The notes under the pieces are model-generated. The model saw only the letters and a list, made by a program, of their open reading frames with translations, had not been told where the DNA came from and ran no database searches. The position numbers and the translations under genes were made by a program. 64,000 nt of DNA from Prosapia bicincta (lineage: Eukaryota; Arthropoda; Insecta; Hemiptera; Cercopidae), in assembly GCA_036971475.1 (NCBI GenBank), contig JBAIZL010000007.1, positions 35,662,283 through 35,726,282 on the forward strand. The letters run 5' to 3'. Below, in pieces: positions 50,876-62,678 of the stretch. Each line of letters starts with the position of its first letter. Within the stretch, counting starts at the first letter, position 1.

Positions 50876-52347
50876 AAGTAGTTAAGGACGTCTGCTAGGG
50901 GAGGCAGCTTATAGTGGTAACCCCATGACAGATGTCACAGTCGGAGGTTGTTAAAGACGTCGGCTGCCATGGTTGAAAGTAGTTACGGACGTCTACAATT
51001 GTTGGAAAAAGTTAAGGACATCGGGTGCAGTTGTTGGAAGTATTTAGTTAGTCGGCTGTCATTGTTGAAAGTAGTTAAGGACGTCAGCTGCAATTATTGG
51101 AAGTAGTTAAGGACATCTGGTGCAGCTGTTGGAAGTATTTAGTTACGTCGGCTACCATTGTTGAAAGTAGTTACGGACGTCGGCTACAATTATTGGAAGT
51201 AGTTAAGCACATCGTGTGCAGTTGTTGGAAGTATTTAGTTACGTCGGCTACCATTGTTGAAAGTAGTTACGGACGTCGGCTACAATTATTGGAAGTAGTT
51301 AAGCACATCGTGTGCAGTTGTTGGAAGTATTTAGTTACGTCGGCTACCATTGTTGAAAGTAGTTACGGACGTCGGCTACAATTATTGGAAGTAGTTAAGC
51401 ACATCGTGTGCAGTTGTTGGAAGTATTTAGTTACGTCGGCTACCATTGTTGAAAGTAGTTACGGACGTCGGCTACAATTATTGGAAGTAGTTAAGCACAT
51501 CGTGTGCAGTTGTTGGAAGTATTTAGTTACGTCGGCTACCATTGTTGAAAGTAGTTACGGACGTCGGCTACAATTATTGGAAGTAGTTAAGCACATCGTG
51601 TGCAGTTGTTGGAAGTATTTAGTTACGTCGGCTACCATTGTTGAAAGTAGTTACGGACGTCGGCTACAATTATTGGAAGTAGTTAAGCACATCGTGTGCA
51701 GTTGTTGGAAGTATTTAGTTACGTCGGCTACCATTGTTGAAAGTAGTTACGGACGTCGGCTACAATTATTGGAAGTAGTTAAGCACATCGTGTGCAGTTG
51801 TTGGAAGAATTTAGTTACGTCGGCTACCATTGTTGAAAGTAGTTACGGACGTCGGCTACAATTATTGGAAGTAGTTAAGGACATGTGGTGCAGCTGTTGG
51901 AAGTATTTAGTTATGTCGGCTACCATTGTTGAAAGTAGTTACGGACGTCGGCTACAATTATTGGAAGTAGTTAAGCACATCGTGTGCAGTTGTTGGAAGT
52001 ATTTAGTTACGTTGGCTACCATTGTTGAAAGTAGTTACGGACGTCGGCTGCAATTATTGGAAGTAGTTACGGAAATCAGGTGCAGTTGTTGGAAGTATTT
52101 AGTTACGTCGGCTACCATTGTTGAAAGTAGTTTCGGACGTCGGCTGCAATTATTGGAAGTAGTTAAGGACATCGGGTGCAGTTGTTGGAAGTATTTAGTT
52201 ACGTCGGCTACCATTGTTGAAAGTAGTTACGGACGTCGGCTGCAATTATTGGAAGTAGTTAAGGACATCGGGTGCAGTTGTTGGAAGTATTTAGTTAAGT
52301 CGGCTGCCATTGTTGAAAGTAGTTACGGACGTCGGCTACCTCTTTAA
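50876..52347. repeat. 96-bp higher-order array (three 32-bp monomers)
   Basis: The 96-bp unit splits into three 32-bp monomers: ttgttgaaagtagttacgga..., ttattggaagtagttaagca... and ttgttggaagtatttagtta.... The centre (about 51126-51850) is almost perfectly uniform, and both sides are more varied. Because 96 is a multiple of 3, a plus-strand frame stays open for 416 codons (51097-52347) with a 32-residue repeat. This is a by-product of the array. The monomers are homologous to those of the array at 52882-57856. Confidence 0.96.
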
Positions 52348-52881
52348 TAACGGCTGTAGATGTCGGCCACATGAGATCTTAAAAAAAGAAAGGCCGTTCT
52401 CTAATAGTGTCCTTAACGAAGGGCAGTTATGAATGTAAACTGTCATTGCTACTCTATATCAATTAAGAAAGTCCGCTACCAATGTTCAAACAGTAAAGAA
52501 ATGTCGGCTGCCTGTGAGCTAGAAGCTAGGGACGTCGTCACCCACTATTCGTAGTAACTAAGGGCGTTACCTTCCATTGTTTTTAGCAGCCAAGTGCATA
52601 GGCTACCATACTCTTTAACCGTAGAGGACGTAGGCTGTTAATGTTCGTGTCAGCAGTAGACGTTGGCTGCCGCTATCATTTAACAGTTACGTGGGCCTCA
52701 ATTGCTTATCTGCATTAGGAATTTCCTATTCAAACTCCGTAGTAGCTGGTTCATAATTGTTACTGAACATATCAGTTAGGCACGTCTTCTTGCAGCTACG
52801 TACGACAAGTGGCAACGTTCATAGCAATGAGAGACATGGTTTCCTAATGTTCGAATCACAGGAGTCACTTGTCACTGTTGT
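52348..52881. repeat. Decayed 32-bp monomers linking two arrays
   Basis: Irregular copies of about 32 bp keep the core (a)ggacgt.ggctgcc or gacgttggctgcc, for example gtagaggacgtaggctgtta and gcagtagacgttggctgccg. They are intermediate between agttaaggacgtcggctgcc of the array to the left and cacgtaaggacgttgcctgc of the array to the right. Confidence 0.75.
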
Positions 52882-55800
52882 ATCACGTAAAGATGTATTT
52901 CAATGTTTTTATCACGTAAGGACGTTGCCTGCCACTATTTGCACCACGTAAAGATGCATTTCAATGATCGTATCACGTAAGGACGTTGCCTGTCACTATT
53001 CGCACAACTTAAAGATGCCTTTCAACGATCGTATCACGTAAGGACGTTGCCTGCCACTATTCGCACCACTTAAAGATGCCTTTCAATGATCGTATCACGT
53101 AAGGATGTTGCCTGTCACTATTCGTATCACGTAAGGATGTTGCTTAGCACTATTCGTACCACGTAAGGATGTTGCCTGTCATTATTTGCACCACGTAAAG
53201 ATGCCTTTCAATGATCGTATCACGTAAGGAAGTTGCCTGTCACTATTCGTACGACGTAAGGATGTTGCCTATCACTATTCGTATCACGTAAGGATATTGC
53301 TTGTCACTATTCGTACCACGTAACGATGTTGCTTGTCACTATTTGCACCACGTAAAGATGCCTTTCACTGTTCGTATTACGTAAGGACGTTGCCTGTCAC
53401 TATTCGCACCACTTAAAGATGCCTTTCAATGATCGTATCACGTAAGGATGTTGCCTGTCACTATTCGTATCACGTAAGGATGTTGCTTAGCACTATTCGT
53501 ACCACGTAAGGATGTTGCCTGTCATTATTTGCACCACGTAAAGATGCCTTTCAATGATCGTATCACGTAAGGAAGTTGCCTGTCACTATTCGTACGACGT
53601 AAGGATGTTGCCTATCACTATTCGTATCACGTAAGGATATTGCTTGTCACTATTCGTACCACGTAACGATGTTGCTTGTCACTATTTGCACCACGTAAAG
53701 ATGCCTTTCACTGTTCGTATTACGTAAGGACGTTGCCTGTCACTATTCGCACCACTTAAAGATGCCTTTCAATGATCGTATCACGTAAGGACCTTGCCTG
53801 CCACTATTCGCACCACTTCAAGATGCCTTTCAATGATCGTATCACGTAAGGATGTTGCCTGTCACTATTCGTACCACGTAAGGATGTTGCCTGTCACTAT
53901 TCGTATCACGTAAGGATGTTTCTTGTCACAATTCGTACCACGTAAGGATGTTGCCTGTCACTATTTGCACCACGTAAAGTTGCCTTTCACTGTTTGTATC
54001 ACGTAAGGACGTTGCCTGTCACTATTCGCGCCACTTAAAGATGCCTTTCAATGATCGTATCACGTAAGGACGTTGCCTGTCACTATTCGTATCACGTAAC
54101 GATGTTGCCTGTCACTATTCGTATCACGTAAGGATGTTGCTTGTCACTATTCGTACCACGTAAGGATGTTGTCTGTCACTATTCGTATCACGTAAGGCTG
54201 TTGCCTGTCACTTCATATCATGTAAGGATGTTGCATGCCACTATTCGTACCACGTAATGATGTTGCCTGTCACTATTCGTACCACGTAAGAATGTTGCCT
54301 GTCACTATTCGTATCACGTAACGATGTTGCTTATCTCTATTCGTACCACGTAAGGATGTTGTGTCACTATTCGTATCACGTATGGATGGTGCCTGTCACT
54401 ATTCGTACCACGTAAGGATGTTGCCTGTCACTATTCGTATCACGTAACGATGTTGCTTGTCTCTATTCGTACCACGTAAGGATGTTGTGTCACTATTCGT
54501 ATCACGTAAGGATGGTGCCTGTCACTATTCGTACCACGTAAGGATGTTGCTTGTCACTATTCGTACCACGTAAGGATGTTGCTTGTCACTATTCGTACCA
54601 CGTAAGGATGTTGCCTGTCATTATTTGTACCACGAAAAGATTCCTTTCAATGTTCCTATCACGTAAGGATGTTGCTTGTCACTATTCGTACCACGTAAGG
54701 ATGTTGCTTGTCACTATTCGTACCACGTAAGGATGTTGCCTGTCATTATTTGTACCACGAAAAGATTCCTTTCAATGTTCGTATCACGTAAGGATGTTGC
54801 CTGTCATTATTTGTACCACGTAAGGATGTTGCCTGTCATTATTTGTACCACGTAAGGATGTTGCCTGTCATTATTTGTACCACGAAAAGATTCCTTTCAA
54901 TGTTCGTATCACGTAAGGATGTTGCTTGTCACTATTCGTACCACGTAAGGATGTTGTTTGTCACTATTCGTATCACGTAAGGATGTTGCCTGTCATTATT
55001 TGTACCACGAAAAGATTCCTTTCAATGTTCGTACCACGTAAGGATGTTGCCTGTCATTATTTGTACCACGAAAAGATTCCTTTCAATGTTCGTATCACGT
55101 AAGGACGTTGCTGTCACTATTCGTACCACGTAAGGATGTTGTCTGTCACTATTCGTACCACGTAAGGATGTTGCTTGTCACTATTCGTACCACGTAAGGA
55201 TGTTGCCGGTCATTATTTGTACCACGAAAAGATTCCTTTCAATGTTCGTATCACGTAAGGACGTTGCTGTCACTATTCGCACCACTTAAAGATGCCTTTC
55301 AAAGACCGTATCACGTAAGGATGTTGCCTGTCACTATTCGTACCACGTAAGGATGTTGCCTGTCACTATTCGTATCACGTAAGGATGTTTCTTGTCACAA
55401 TTCGTACCACGTAAGGATGTTGCCTGTCACTATTTGCACCACGTAAAGTTGCCTTTCACTGTTTGTATCACGTAAGGACGTTGCCTGTCACTATTCGCGC
55501 CACTTAAAGATGCCTTTCAATGATCGTATCACGTAAGGACGTTGCCTGTCACTATTCGTATCACGTAACGATGTTGCCTGTCACTATTCGTATCACGTAA
55601 GGATGTTGCTTGTCACTATTCGTACCACGTAAGGATGTTGTCTGTCACTATTCGTATCACGTAAGGATGTTGCCTGTCACTTCATATCATGTAAGGATGT
55701 TGCATGCCACTATTCGTACCACGTAATGATGTTGCCTGTCACTATTCGTACCACGTAAGAATGTTGCCTGTCACTATTCGTATCACGTAACGATGTTGCT

Positions 55801-57856
55801 TATCTCTATTCGTACCACGTAAGGATGTTGTGTCACTATTCGTATCACGTATGGATGGTGCCTGTCACTATTCGTACCACGTAAGGATGTTGCCTGTCAC
55901 TATTCGTACCACGTAAGAATGTTGCCTGTCACTATTCGTACCACGTAAGAATGTTGCCTGTCACTATTCGTATCACGTAACGATGTTGCTTGTCTCTATT
56001 CGTACCACGTAAGGATGTTGTGTCACTATTCGTATCACGTAAGGATGGTGCCTGTCACTATTCGTACCACGTAAGGATGTTGCTTGTCACTATTCGTACC
56101 ACGTAAGGATGTTGCTTGTCACTATTCGTACCACGTAAGGATGTTGCATGTCATTATTTGTACCACGAAAAGATTCCTTTCAATGTTCCTATCACGTAAG
56201 GATGTTGCTTGTCACTATTCGTACCACGTAAGGATGTTGCTTGTCACTATTCGTACCACGTAAGGATGTTGCCTGTCATTATTTGTACCACGAAAAGATT
56301 CCTTTCAATGTTCGTATCACGTAAGGATGTTGCCTGTCATTATTTGTACCACGTAAGGATGTTGCCTGTCATTATTTGTACCACGTAAGGATGTTGCCTG
56401 TCATTATTTGTACCACGAAAAGATTCCTTTCAATGTTCGTATCACGTAAGGATGTTGCTTGTCACTATTCGTACCACGTAAGGATGTTGTTTGTCACTAT
56501 TCGTATCACGTAAGGATGTTGCCTGTCATTATTTGTACCACGAAAAGATTCCTTTCAATGTTCGTACCACGTAAGGATGTTGCCTGTCATTATTTGTACC
56601 ACGAAAAGATTCCTTTCAATGTTCGTATCACGTAAGGACGTTGCTGTCACTATTCGTACCACGTAAGGATGTTGTCTGTCACTATTCGTACCACGTAAGG
56701 ATGTTGCTTGTCACTATTCGTACCACGTAAGGATGTTGCCGGTCATTATTTGTACCACGAAAAGATTCCTTTCAATGTTCGTATCACGTAAGGACGTTGC
56801 TGTCACTATTCGCACCACTTAAAGATGCCTTTCAAAGACCGTATCACGTAAGGATGTTGCTTGTCACTATTTGTACCACGTAAGGATGTTGCTGTCACTA
56901 TTCGTACCACGTAAGGATGTTGCTTGTCACTATTTGTACCACGTAAGGATGTTGCCGGTCATTATTTGTACCACGAAAAGATTCCTTTCAATGTTCGTAT
57001 CACGTAAGGACGTTGCTGTCACTATTCGCACCACTTAAAGATGCCTTTCAAAGACCGTATCACGTAAGGATGTTGCTTGTCGCTATTCGTATCACGTAAG
57101 GATGTTTCCTGTCATTATTTGTACCACGAAAAGATTCCTTTCAATGTTCGTATCACGTAAGGACGTTGCTGTCACTATTCGCACCACTTAAAGATGCCTT
57201 TCAAAGACCGTATCACGTAAGGATGTTGCCTGTCACTATTCGTACCACGTAAGGATGTTGCTTGTCACTATTTGTACCACGTAAGGATGTTGCCGGTCAT
57301 TATTTGTACCACGAAAAGATTCCTTTCAATGTTCGTATCACGTAAGGACGTTGCTGTCACTATTCGCACCACTTAAAGATGCCTTTCAAAGACCGTATCA
57401 CGTAAGGATGTTGCTTGTCGCTATTCGTACCACGTAAGGATGTTTCCTGTAATTATTTGTACCACGAAAAGATTCCTTTCAATGTTCGTATCACGTAAGG
57501 ACGTTGCTGTCACTATTCGTACCACGTAAGGATGTTGTCTGTCACTAATCGTACCACGTAAGGATGTTGCTTGTCACTATTCGTACCACGTAAGGATGTT
57601 GCCTGTCATTATTTGTACCACGAAAAGATTCCTTTCAATGTTCGTATCACGTAAGGACGTTGCTGTTACTATTCGCACCACTTAAAGATGCCTTTCAAAG
57701 ACCGTATCACGTAAGGATGTTGCCTGTACCCTTAAAGATGCCTCTCAATGATCGTATTACATAAGGATGTTGCCTGCTACTATTCACTCCACGTAAAGAT
57801 GCCTTTCATTGTTCGTATCACGTAAGGATGGTGCCAGTCACTATTCGTACCATGTA
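52882..57856. repeat. 32-bp tandem array, about 155 units, with duplicated 1.5-kb block
   Basis: The basic unit is tcacgtaaggatgttgcctg followed by tcactattcgta. A second monomer class (cacttaaagatgcctttcaa, with a variant cacgaaaagattcctttcaa) alternates in places to make 64-bp pairs. A rare unit, tttcttgtcacaattcg, occurs at 53919 and 55388, 1469 bp apart, with the same unit order following, so a block of about 46 units was duplicated. Other units have lost a few bases (ggatgttgtgtcac). No protein-coding signal. Confidence 0.97.
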
Positions 57857-58709
57857 ATAGAATTACTACGACCTAATTTGTTAGCTTAAAAGGAATTATA
57901 AGCTTGTATAAACCATTTTTCTCATTAAATCAGGTAAAACTACTTTTATAGCCGGGTTAGCAATACTGGTTATGTAACAGGATAATCGCTTCCAATGCAG
58001 GTTTGTTCAATGAAAACGTTCTGTTTTGAGTGTTTTTCATTTCACCATTTATGCACCATTTATTTGTCCTTCACATTGGCAACAAAACGCTTAAGTCGCC
58101 GCCGAGAACTCAAATTTTTTTCGCAGACCAAGTTTGTCTTACCATTTTTAATGGTGGGGAAAAAGACAGTTTGGTCAGTTTTAATTTACGAGGAATATAA
58201 AAGAGATAATTACCAGGGACCGGGAATTACGACTGTCATGGAAATGGAAAGGAAAACAGCCAAGCAAAAGCAATTAATTTAGGATCGTTTTGTTTTGAAA
58301 GCGTTCCATGTGACCTTGAATCGGCAGTGACGTAAGAGACGCATGCGTAGTTCCCCGATAGAATTTCTGACTATAAGCCACCTTGAGTTAATGGCAGTGT
58401 ACTTGTTTCTTTAATGGATAAGATATAAGAACTATCCTATCTTTATAACGATTAATGTTGCATAACCTACTATGTTACATTTTCCTACTCAACATTTCAC
58501 GGCTTCATCAGAAAACGTAAATTATATTTTTATTTTGTTACATTATATAAATTTTTGTTCGTTAGTATATCATTTTTCAACGATCAAACGCTGTATACGG
58601 GAAGGCTTTATACGGGAGCGGATTATGTCTATTAAATGTTTGATTGTAGCAGAAAGATAGAATTTACAAGATTCATGTTGTTGATACCATCAGATTATAA
58701 ATGAAGTAC
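57857..58709. other. Single-copy-looking DNA, no recognised gene
   Basis: A 95-codon ATG-initiated frame at 57995-58282 has no motif I recognise, so it is mentioned but not called. The rest is AT-rich. Confidence 0.5.
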
Positions 58710-59483
58710 ATACTGATGAACATAATAACACGGATACAACACTACAATAATATACAAACTATGGTACAAAATACAAAAAAAACACTAATATTAACACTAC
58801 AGACAGAGAAAACAAATATATCACATTACCATACATAAACAAAACAACAAACAAAATAGTAAGCAAATTTCAAAAAAATAGGATACAAAATACCATACAA
58901 AACTAATAAGTTACAATACAAAATACAACACAACACCAACAACAAAGATAAACTACAAACACCAGGCGTATACAAACTAAACTTCGACGAATGTAACAAA
59001 TACTACATTGGACAAACAGGTCGCAGCTTTAAACAAAGAGTCGAGGAACACAAACAGAACACCAACTCAACATTTTACAATCACATAAAGAAACATGACA
59101 CAAATACACAGACATTTACCATAACCTAGAAATCCTACACATCTACAAAACAGGACCACATCTCAACACACTAGAACAATATGAAATTTACAGACACACA
59201 AAAACACAAAGTACAAACATAATAAACGAACAAACACAATACAAATCACACATACTCTTCGATACTATCGAAAACCTACCTTTAAAACCGTCACCGCTTG
59301 ACCCAACATCTCCAAGCAGAAGACACTGATGAAGATCGGCACATAGCGATCGAAAACGTTCTGTCTCAGTAAGTTTTAACAAATTTACAAAATTCAAAGT
59401 TCGGATAGTCATAAACTATTGTTTAAGTGATTAATAAGATTCGCCGAACGTAATGGACTATAAAATTCAAGAATACTGATGAA
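58710..59483 (+). mobile_element. Penelope-like retroelement, 5'-truncated, copy 2, with 11-bp TSD
   Basis: atactgatgaa at 58710-58720 and 59473-59483 brackets a 752-bp body. It starts in the last part of the RT region, includes the whole GIY-YIG region and ends ...attcaagaat like copy 1. It is about 95 bp shorter at its 5' end than copy 1. Differences from copy 1 are scattered substitutions and a few small indels, so both are fairly young relics of one family. Confidence 0.85.
58930..59329 (+). pseudogene. GIY-YIG endonuclease domain of Penelope-like element, copy 2 (frameshifted)
   Basis: The frame around 58968 encodes PGVYKLNFDECNKYY and IGQTGRSFKQRVEEHKQ, matching copy 1. One of the paired Cys residues is Phe here. 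Unlike copy 1, there is no stop just upstream of the domain. A 1-bp loss near 59090 (cataaagaaacatgacac against cataaaagacacaggacac in copy 1) shifts the frame and leads to an early TAG. The old C-terminal end is the TGA at 59327-59329. Confidence 0.82.
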
Positions 59484-59537
59484 GATTAATAGTCTAGGGA
59501 GCAGTACTGGATGTCAGTAAAAACAGAAATGGCTGTC

Positions 59538-60268
59538 ATAAGAAAGGAGGACAAGATGAATGCACAAATTGGAGCAATGGGGGTTGAAGAGCTAGTTGTA
59601 TAAGAAGGACTAGATGAGTACACGAATTGGAGCAATGGGGGTTGAAGAGCTAGTTGTATAAGAAGGAGGACAAGATGAAAGCACGAATTGGAGCAATTGG
59701 GGTTGAAGAGCTAGTTGTATAAGAAGGAGGACAAGATGAAAGCACGAATTGGAGCAATGGGGGTTGAAGAGCTAGTTATATAAGAAGGAGGACAAGATGA
59801 AAGCACGAATTGGAGCAATTGGGGTTGAAGAGCTAGTTGTATAAGAAGGAGGACAAGATGAAAGCACGAATTGGAGCAATTGGGGTTGAAGAGCTAGTTG
59901 TATAAAAAGGAGGACAAGATGAAAGCACGAATTGGAGCAATGGGGGTTGAAGAGCTAGTTATATAAGAAGGAGGACAAGATGAATGCACGAATTGGAGCA
60001 ATGGATGTTGAAGAGCTAGTTGTATAAGAAGGAGGACAAGATAAATGCACGAATTGGAGCAATGGGGGTTAAAGAGCAAGTTGTATAAGAAGGAGGACAA
60101 GATGAATGCACGAATTGGAGCAATGGGGGTTGAAGAGCAAGTTGTATAAGAAGGAGGACAAGATGAATGCACGAATTGGAGCAATGGGGGTTGAAGAGCT
60201 AGTTGTATAAGAACGAGGACAAGATGAATGCACGAATTGGAGCAATGAGGGTTGAAGAGCTAGTTGAA
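59538..60268. repeat. 61-bp tandem array, about 12 units
   Basis: The unit is agaaggaggacaagatgaaa, then gcacgaattggagcaatggg, then ggttgaagagctagttgtata. One early unit has lost the second gga motif. Copies differ at a few positions (gaaag/gaatg, gctag/gcaag). The array starts 55 bp right of PLE copy 2. Minus-strand frames here are by-products. Confidence 0.96.
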
Positions 60269-61109
60269 GGCAAACTTCAGGAATATGATTTAATGACATG
60301 GACAATCACGAGGATAGAAAAAAGGAAGGGGGTTGGTTTTCGTTAAGCATATTTGGATAAAACCATTTGACTTTTTATAAATATGATCGAGCACGTAAGT
60401 GATAAACGAAATGGAAAATTAGGTTGTGTAAAGAAGGTTTTATGAAGAAGAAGAATACTGGAACTGAATAGTGGATGAATTGGTTTAGCTTGGGTAGTTG
60501 TTGAGCATTCACTGAGTGAAACTACAAAGAGAAGGTAATAGGTAAAAGATGACAAAATATGCCACAACAAATTAAAGCATGAGGGAAGACGCAGCTTTAA
60601 GTAAATTATAGAAAATAGGGTATCGTCTATTTGTAGCAGCAATTCTCTAAACCTAAATGCCTAACATGTTTCGACGACTATGTTGTCATCGTAGTTAATT
60701 GACAAGCACTTTGCCTTTGGAAGCCACGCTTACTTCCATAAAATTAGGACATATATTATTTCTTTTAAATTGTCCTAAGAATAAAATCCCATCAGAAATT
60801 GGTTTAACTTTAGTAGACGATTGAAATCGATAGCGTTGGGGTCAACTATTCACTATTTTCGGCAGACGTAAAGTTATTAATTGCCTTTAAATGCTTGAGA
60901 TGTAGGACGGTAGGTGAAACTGTTAAGTAGGTCAGTAACAATGAGGGGTTTTATTTTCTGTATTATATGTTATTGCAGCCGGAAGTTACGCTGCAAAGAC
61001 AGAAAGTGATTTCCTGTTAACCATTCTGTGACTTATAAAGTCCGCTTGATCAACTGAATTGTTTTCGTCATTGTTGTAAAGAAAATTAGTAGCAGTTCTT
61101 TAAAATGTG
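60269..61109. other. Intergenic DNA with a possible retroelement tail
   Basis: Mostly single-copy-looking. At 60651-60694 the minus strand reads ctacgatgacaacatagtcg then tcgaaacatgttag. This gatgac...cgaaac pattern resembles retroelement 3' ends that follow the last stop codon. Without a body or a second copy this is only suggestive. Confidence 0.35.
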
Positions 61110-62393
61110 ACAGTACTCCATTCAAACTCAGAAGTGCTACGTCGCTCACTCCTCATACTCACGCTGACCCAACCCGGTGGCCTATCTCCAGCCTCGCCTA
61201 CTACTGTAGGTTTTGGGCAGTACTCCATTCAAACTCAGAAGTGCTACGTCGCTCACTCCTCATACTCACGCTGACCCAACCCGGTGGCCTATCTCCAGCC
61301 TCGCCTACTACTGTAGGTTTTGGGCAGTACTCCATTCAAACTCAGAAGTGCTACGTCGCTCACTCCTCATACTCACGCTGACCCAACCCGGTGGCCTATC
61401 TCCAGCCTCGCCTACTACTGTAGGTTTTGGGCAGTACTCCATTCAAACTCAGAAGTGCTACGTCGCTCACTCCTCATACTCACGCTGACCCAACCCGGTG
61501 GCCTATCTCCAGCCTCGCCTACTACTGTAGGTTTTGGGCAGTACTCCATTCAAACTCAGAAGTGCTACGTCGCTCACTCCTCATACTCACGCTGACCCAA
61601 CCCGGTGGCCTATCTCCAGCCTCGCCTACTACTGTAGGTTTTGGGCAGTACTCCATTCAAACTCAGAAGTGCTACGTCGCTCACTCCTCATACTCACGCT
61701 GACCCAACCCGGTGGCCTATCTCCAGCCTCGCCTACTACTGTAGGTTTTGGGCAGTACTCCATTCAAACTCAGAAGTGCTACGTCGCTCACTCCTCATAC
61801 TCACGCTGACCCAACCCGGTGGCCTATCTCCAGCCTCGCCTACTACTGTAGGTTTTGGGCAGTACTCCATTCAAACTCAGAAGTGCTACGTCGCTCACTC
61901 CTCATACTCACGCTGACCCAACCCGGTGGCCTATCTCCAGCCTCGCCTACTACTGTAGGTTTTGGGCAGTACTCCATTCAAACTCAGAAGTGCTACGTCG
62001 CTCACTCCTCATACTCACGCTGACCCAACCCGGTGGCCTATCTCCAGCCTCGCCTACTACTGTAGGTTTTGGACAGTACTCCATTCAAACTCAGAAGTGC
62101 TACGTCGCTCACTCCTCATACTCACGCTGACCCAACCCGGTGGCCTATCTCCAGCCTCGCCTACTACTGTAGGTTTTGGGCAGTACTCCATTCAAACTCA
62201 GAAGTGCTACGTCGCTCACTCCTCATACTCACGCTGACCCAACCCGGTGGCCTATCTCCAGCCTCGCCTACTACTGTAGGTTTTGGGCAGTACTCCATTC
62301 AAACTCAGAAGTGCTACGTCGCTCACTCCTCATACTCACGCTGACCCAACCCGGTGGCCTATCTCCAGCCTCGCCTACTACTGTAGGTTTTGG
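61110..62393. repeat. 107-bp GC-rich tandem array, 12 near-identical units
   Basis: Twelve units of exactly 107 bp run from cagtactccattcaaactca to cctactactgtaggttttgg. I see one substitution in 1.28 kb (ttggacag for ttgggcag near 62071). The unit is much GC-richer than the flanks and contains CpGs and the small inverted motif cctactactgtagg. Both edges are sharp. The overlapping 91-codon frames, one per unit, exist only because the units are identical. Confidence 0.98.
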
Positions 62394-62510
62394 TCTACAA
62401 AACTAATTTTTTAAACCTGTAACATATAATTGTATAGTAGCTGGAGTGTGTAGTCAGTTTTACCACTAACCCTCTGCTTTATAAATGAGTCATCTAATGC
62501 TTTATCAGGG
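62394..62510. other. Single-copy spacer
   Basis: About 115 bp between two arrays with no recognised feature. Confidence 0.5.
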
Positions 62511-62678
62511 AAGCAGCATCAAACTTTACGTTTCATGAATCTACCTTCCAGTAGCATCACTCTTTCATTGTTTCATTGTTGTTTAGCCTTCTTCCTTTAG
62601 CTTTATGGATACAAGTATTATCACTTCCGCCGTTTTATCACTGAACGTAGGATCGCGTTTCCCCTGTTATAAGAATAA
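62511..62678. repeat. Decayed monomers at the left edge of the 64-bp array
   Basis: Imperfect starts agtagcatcac (62550) and aagtattatcac (62613), then aagtagcatcg at 62679, are spaced 63 and 66 bp, close to the 64-bp unit. The sequence between them retains ttcattgttg and cactg-like pieces. Confidence 0.6.

Noticed and set aside
51097..52347. 416-codon plus-strand frame with 32-residue repeats
   Set aside because: By-product of the 96-bp period in a satellite whose neighbouring monomers are plainly non-coding.
57995..58282. 95-codon ATG-initiated frame
   Set aside because: No motif recognised, length within chance for this composition, and no convincing promoter or Kozak support.
61213..62406. 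Ten overlapping 91-codon frames
   Set aside because: Same frame repeated once per 107-bp unit; they open with GTG-like starts or identical context and have no domain.
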